Of a DNA stretch of 7,700 bases, positions 6,995 through 7,700 are shown piece after piece. How positions within the stretch are numbered: position 1 is the first letter of the stretch; each line of letters starts with the position of its first letter. The translations under genes were made by a program, and so were the position numbers. The stretch comes from Candidatus Yanofskybacteria bacterium RIFOXYD1_FULL_42_10 (lineage in GTDB: Bacteria; Patescibacteriota; Minisyncoccia; 2-02-FULL-40-12; GWA2-44-9). The notes below the pieces were generated by a model. That model made no database searches. It was not told the DNA's origin and worked only from the letters and a program-made list of their open reading frames with translations. Where the stretch lies: NCBI GenBank assembly GCA_001795975.1, contig MGLG01000002.1:16956-24655 (forward strand). The letters are read 5' to 3'.

Positions 6995-7028
6995 ATAAGT
7001 TTTACATTTTGTCCGAGTGAAGCTAAAA
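6967..7028. repeat. 62-bp imperfect intergenic palindrome
   Basis: The outer arms TTTTAGC (6967-6973) and GCTAAAA (7022-7028) are exactly complementary, as are the inner arms CAAAATG (6984-6990) and CATTTTG (7005-7011). AAAA (6992-6995) and TTTT (7000-7003) then extend the stem around a TAAG loop. Between the arms GGA (6980-6982) can pair with TCC (7012-7014), bulging G6983; the rest of the 10-by-10 internal loop is unpaired. The element nearly fills the 77-bp gap, starting 2 bp after the stop of the Ig-like protein gene. Neither orientation ends in a T-run, so it is not a textbook intrinsic terminator. It could be an operator, an RNA-processing hairpin or a REP-like dispersed element. Confidence 0.6.
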
Positions 7029-7030
7029 GA

Positions 7031-7639
7031 TCATTTCGGCGGCGCGATTACCGTAATTGAACCGGTACAATCAGCGTAATATATTTTTTCAACGCCTCTT
7101 GAATCGGTCACTCCGTAGGAAACAGTGGCGGTTAAATTATATGAATCGGCAAGAAAATCTTTTAAAACACTAACCCCAACCGAGCGTTCCCCGTTGGGAA
7201 GCGGAAGCCCGGAAAATATGTTGGGTCCGATCTTCAAATCGCCGTCATCGGGTAAAATTTTCCACAAAACAAGACGCGCCGGACTGTCAATATTTTGATA
7301 AGTAATCTTGGCGTCTTTATTCTCATATAAATTTTTTTCCAGAAAATTAATACTGCCAACAAGCTGGCAGGTTGCCGGACCGGTAATTTGGCCGCTTGGA
7401 ACCGAAGTAGGCGCCAATCTCTGATCCGGTATACCTTTGAACAAATCATCTTTGTCTTTCGCTTTGGATGGAAACGGAGTTTTAACAATTGGCGAGGGCG
7501 ACAACAAAGCTGACACCGAAGGAGCTGGCGAAATTATGGAAAATGGTTTCTGATCCCGCAAAACAGAACTAAAAACGATCAGACCAATGCCTGCCACAAA
7601 AATTATAATCCACGATAGCATTTTTAACCGGAAATTCAT
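7031..7639 (-). CDS. Membrane-anchored protein with Pro/Ser linker and C-terminal Ig-like domain; function unknown
   Basis: From the ATG at 7639 the protein has 202 residues. A TTG at 7657 would add six, but it overlaps the candidate -10 region, so the ATG is preferred. Residues about 8-26 are a single hydrophobic helix after a basic N-terminus (MNFRLKM), giving an N-in signal anchor. Residues 33-60 are Pro/Ser-rich (SPAPSVSALLSPSP), followed by a charged stretch K-A-K-D-K-D-D (59-65). Residues about 88-198 look like one all-beta domain bounded by two cysteines, C91 and C191, which could form a disulfide outside the cell. Internal landmarks are N-I-D-S-P-A-R-L-V-L-W (117-126), K-I-G-P-N-I-F (136-142) and L-P-L-P-N-G-E (145-151). 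The style resembles short exported proteins of Patescibacteria with an Ig-like fold, from memory only. It is upstream of, and co-oriented with, the glycosyltransferase operon, separated by 77 bp. The function cannot be assigned; surface display or adhesion is a guess. Confidence 0.8.
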   Translation of the reverse strand: MNFRLKMLSWIIIFVAGIGLIVFSSVLRDQKPFSIISPAPSVSALLSPSPIVKTPFPSKAKDKDDLFKGIPDQRLAPTSVPSGQITGPATCQLVGSINFLEKNLYENKDAKITYQNIDSPARLVLWKILPDDGDLKIGPNIFSGLPLPNGERSVGVSVLKDFLADSYNLTATVSYGVTDSRGVEKIYYADCTGSITVIAPPK

Positions 7640-7645
7640 AACAAT

Positions 7646-7674
7646 AATATAGCACAATGCGCTGTTTTTGAAAA
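7646..7674 (-). promoter_or_regulatory. Candidate extended -10 promoter of the 7639-7031 gene
   Basis: On the minus strand TATATT (7651-7646) matches the TATAAT consensus at five of six positions and is preceded by TGC (7654-7652), giving a TGn extended -10. TTTTCA (7674-7669) lies 17 bp upstream and matches TTGACA at four of six. A start about 7 bases after the -10 box would fall on or next to the A of the ATG at 7639, so the message would be leaderless, in line with the missing Shine-Dalgarno. Identified by eye only. Confidence 0.5.
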
Positions 7675-7700
7675 CCTTTCTGTGAATTTTCCGTTTAAAC

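Noticed and set aside
6988..7020. Ten-codon + strand mini-ORF (M-E-N-K-F-Y-I-L-S-E) with AGGAG four bases upstream
   Set aside because: It lies wholly inside the palindrome, is opposite to all neighbours on a strand with no gene downstream to lead into, and the spacing is short. Chance is the simpler explanation.
1..7700. tRNA, rRNA, CRISPR array, IS element or alternative genetic code
   Set aside because: Scanned by eye on both strands. No spaced direct repeats, transposase motifs or cloverleaf were seen, coding density is near complete, and TGA acts as a true stop.

Overview
The window looks like a chromosomal piece of a low-GC bacterium (about 38-40% GC on lines counted by eye). It is devoted to integral-membrane GT-C-type glycosyltransferases and small secreted Ser/Thr/Pro-rich proteins. 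TGA is a genuine stop (three minus-strand genes end with it) and Trp is TGG, so the code is standard. The combination of many GT-C enzymes, short exported proteins with Pro/Ser/Thr linkers, compact gene spacing and absence of strong Shine-Dalgarno sites resembles Patescibacteria (CPR), perhaps Microgenomates. That is an inference from style; no marker gene is present to prove it. No RNA gene, insertion sequence, CRISPR array or phage gene was seen.

Layout: the left end (2-1084, + strand) holds the C-terminal 360 residues of a polytopic GT-C-like membrane protein that begins outside the window. It meets, tail to tail and with an 8-bp overlap, a five-gene minus-strand cluster. In transcription order (right to left) this cluster is: a membrane-anchored protein with a Pro/Ser linker and an Ig-like domain (7639-7031); a 77-bp gap holding a 62-bp imperfect palindrome and a candidate promoter; a secreted beta-sandwich protein with a 90-residue Ser/Thr/Pro-rich tail (6953-6231); two TMTC/GT105-like membrane proteins with C-terminal TPR repeats (6208-4391 and 4387-2642); and a GT39/PMT-like transferase (2645-1077). 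The last four genes are separated by 22 bp, 3 bp and a 4-bp ATGA overlap, so they read as one operon. No gap exceeds 77 bp.

Working model (inference): the three minus-strand GT-C enzymes transfer sugars from a polyprenyl-phosphate donor to protein or cell-surface acceptors on the outer face of the membrane. The TPR domains would help recognise acceptors. The co-transcribed Ser/Thr/Pro-rich exported proteins are obvious candidate O-glycosylation substrates. Donor-synthesis genes such as a dolichol-phosphate-mannose-synthase-like GT2 are not in the window.

Non-coding signals worth attention are two candidate promoters placed so close to their start codons that leaderless or nearly leaderless mRNAs are expected, the intergenic palindrome overlapping one of them, and a perfect 15-bp-arm inverted repeat with a T-rich tail buried inside the GT39 gene in the antisense orientation.
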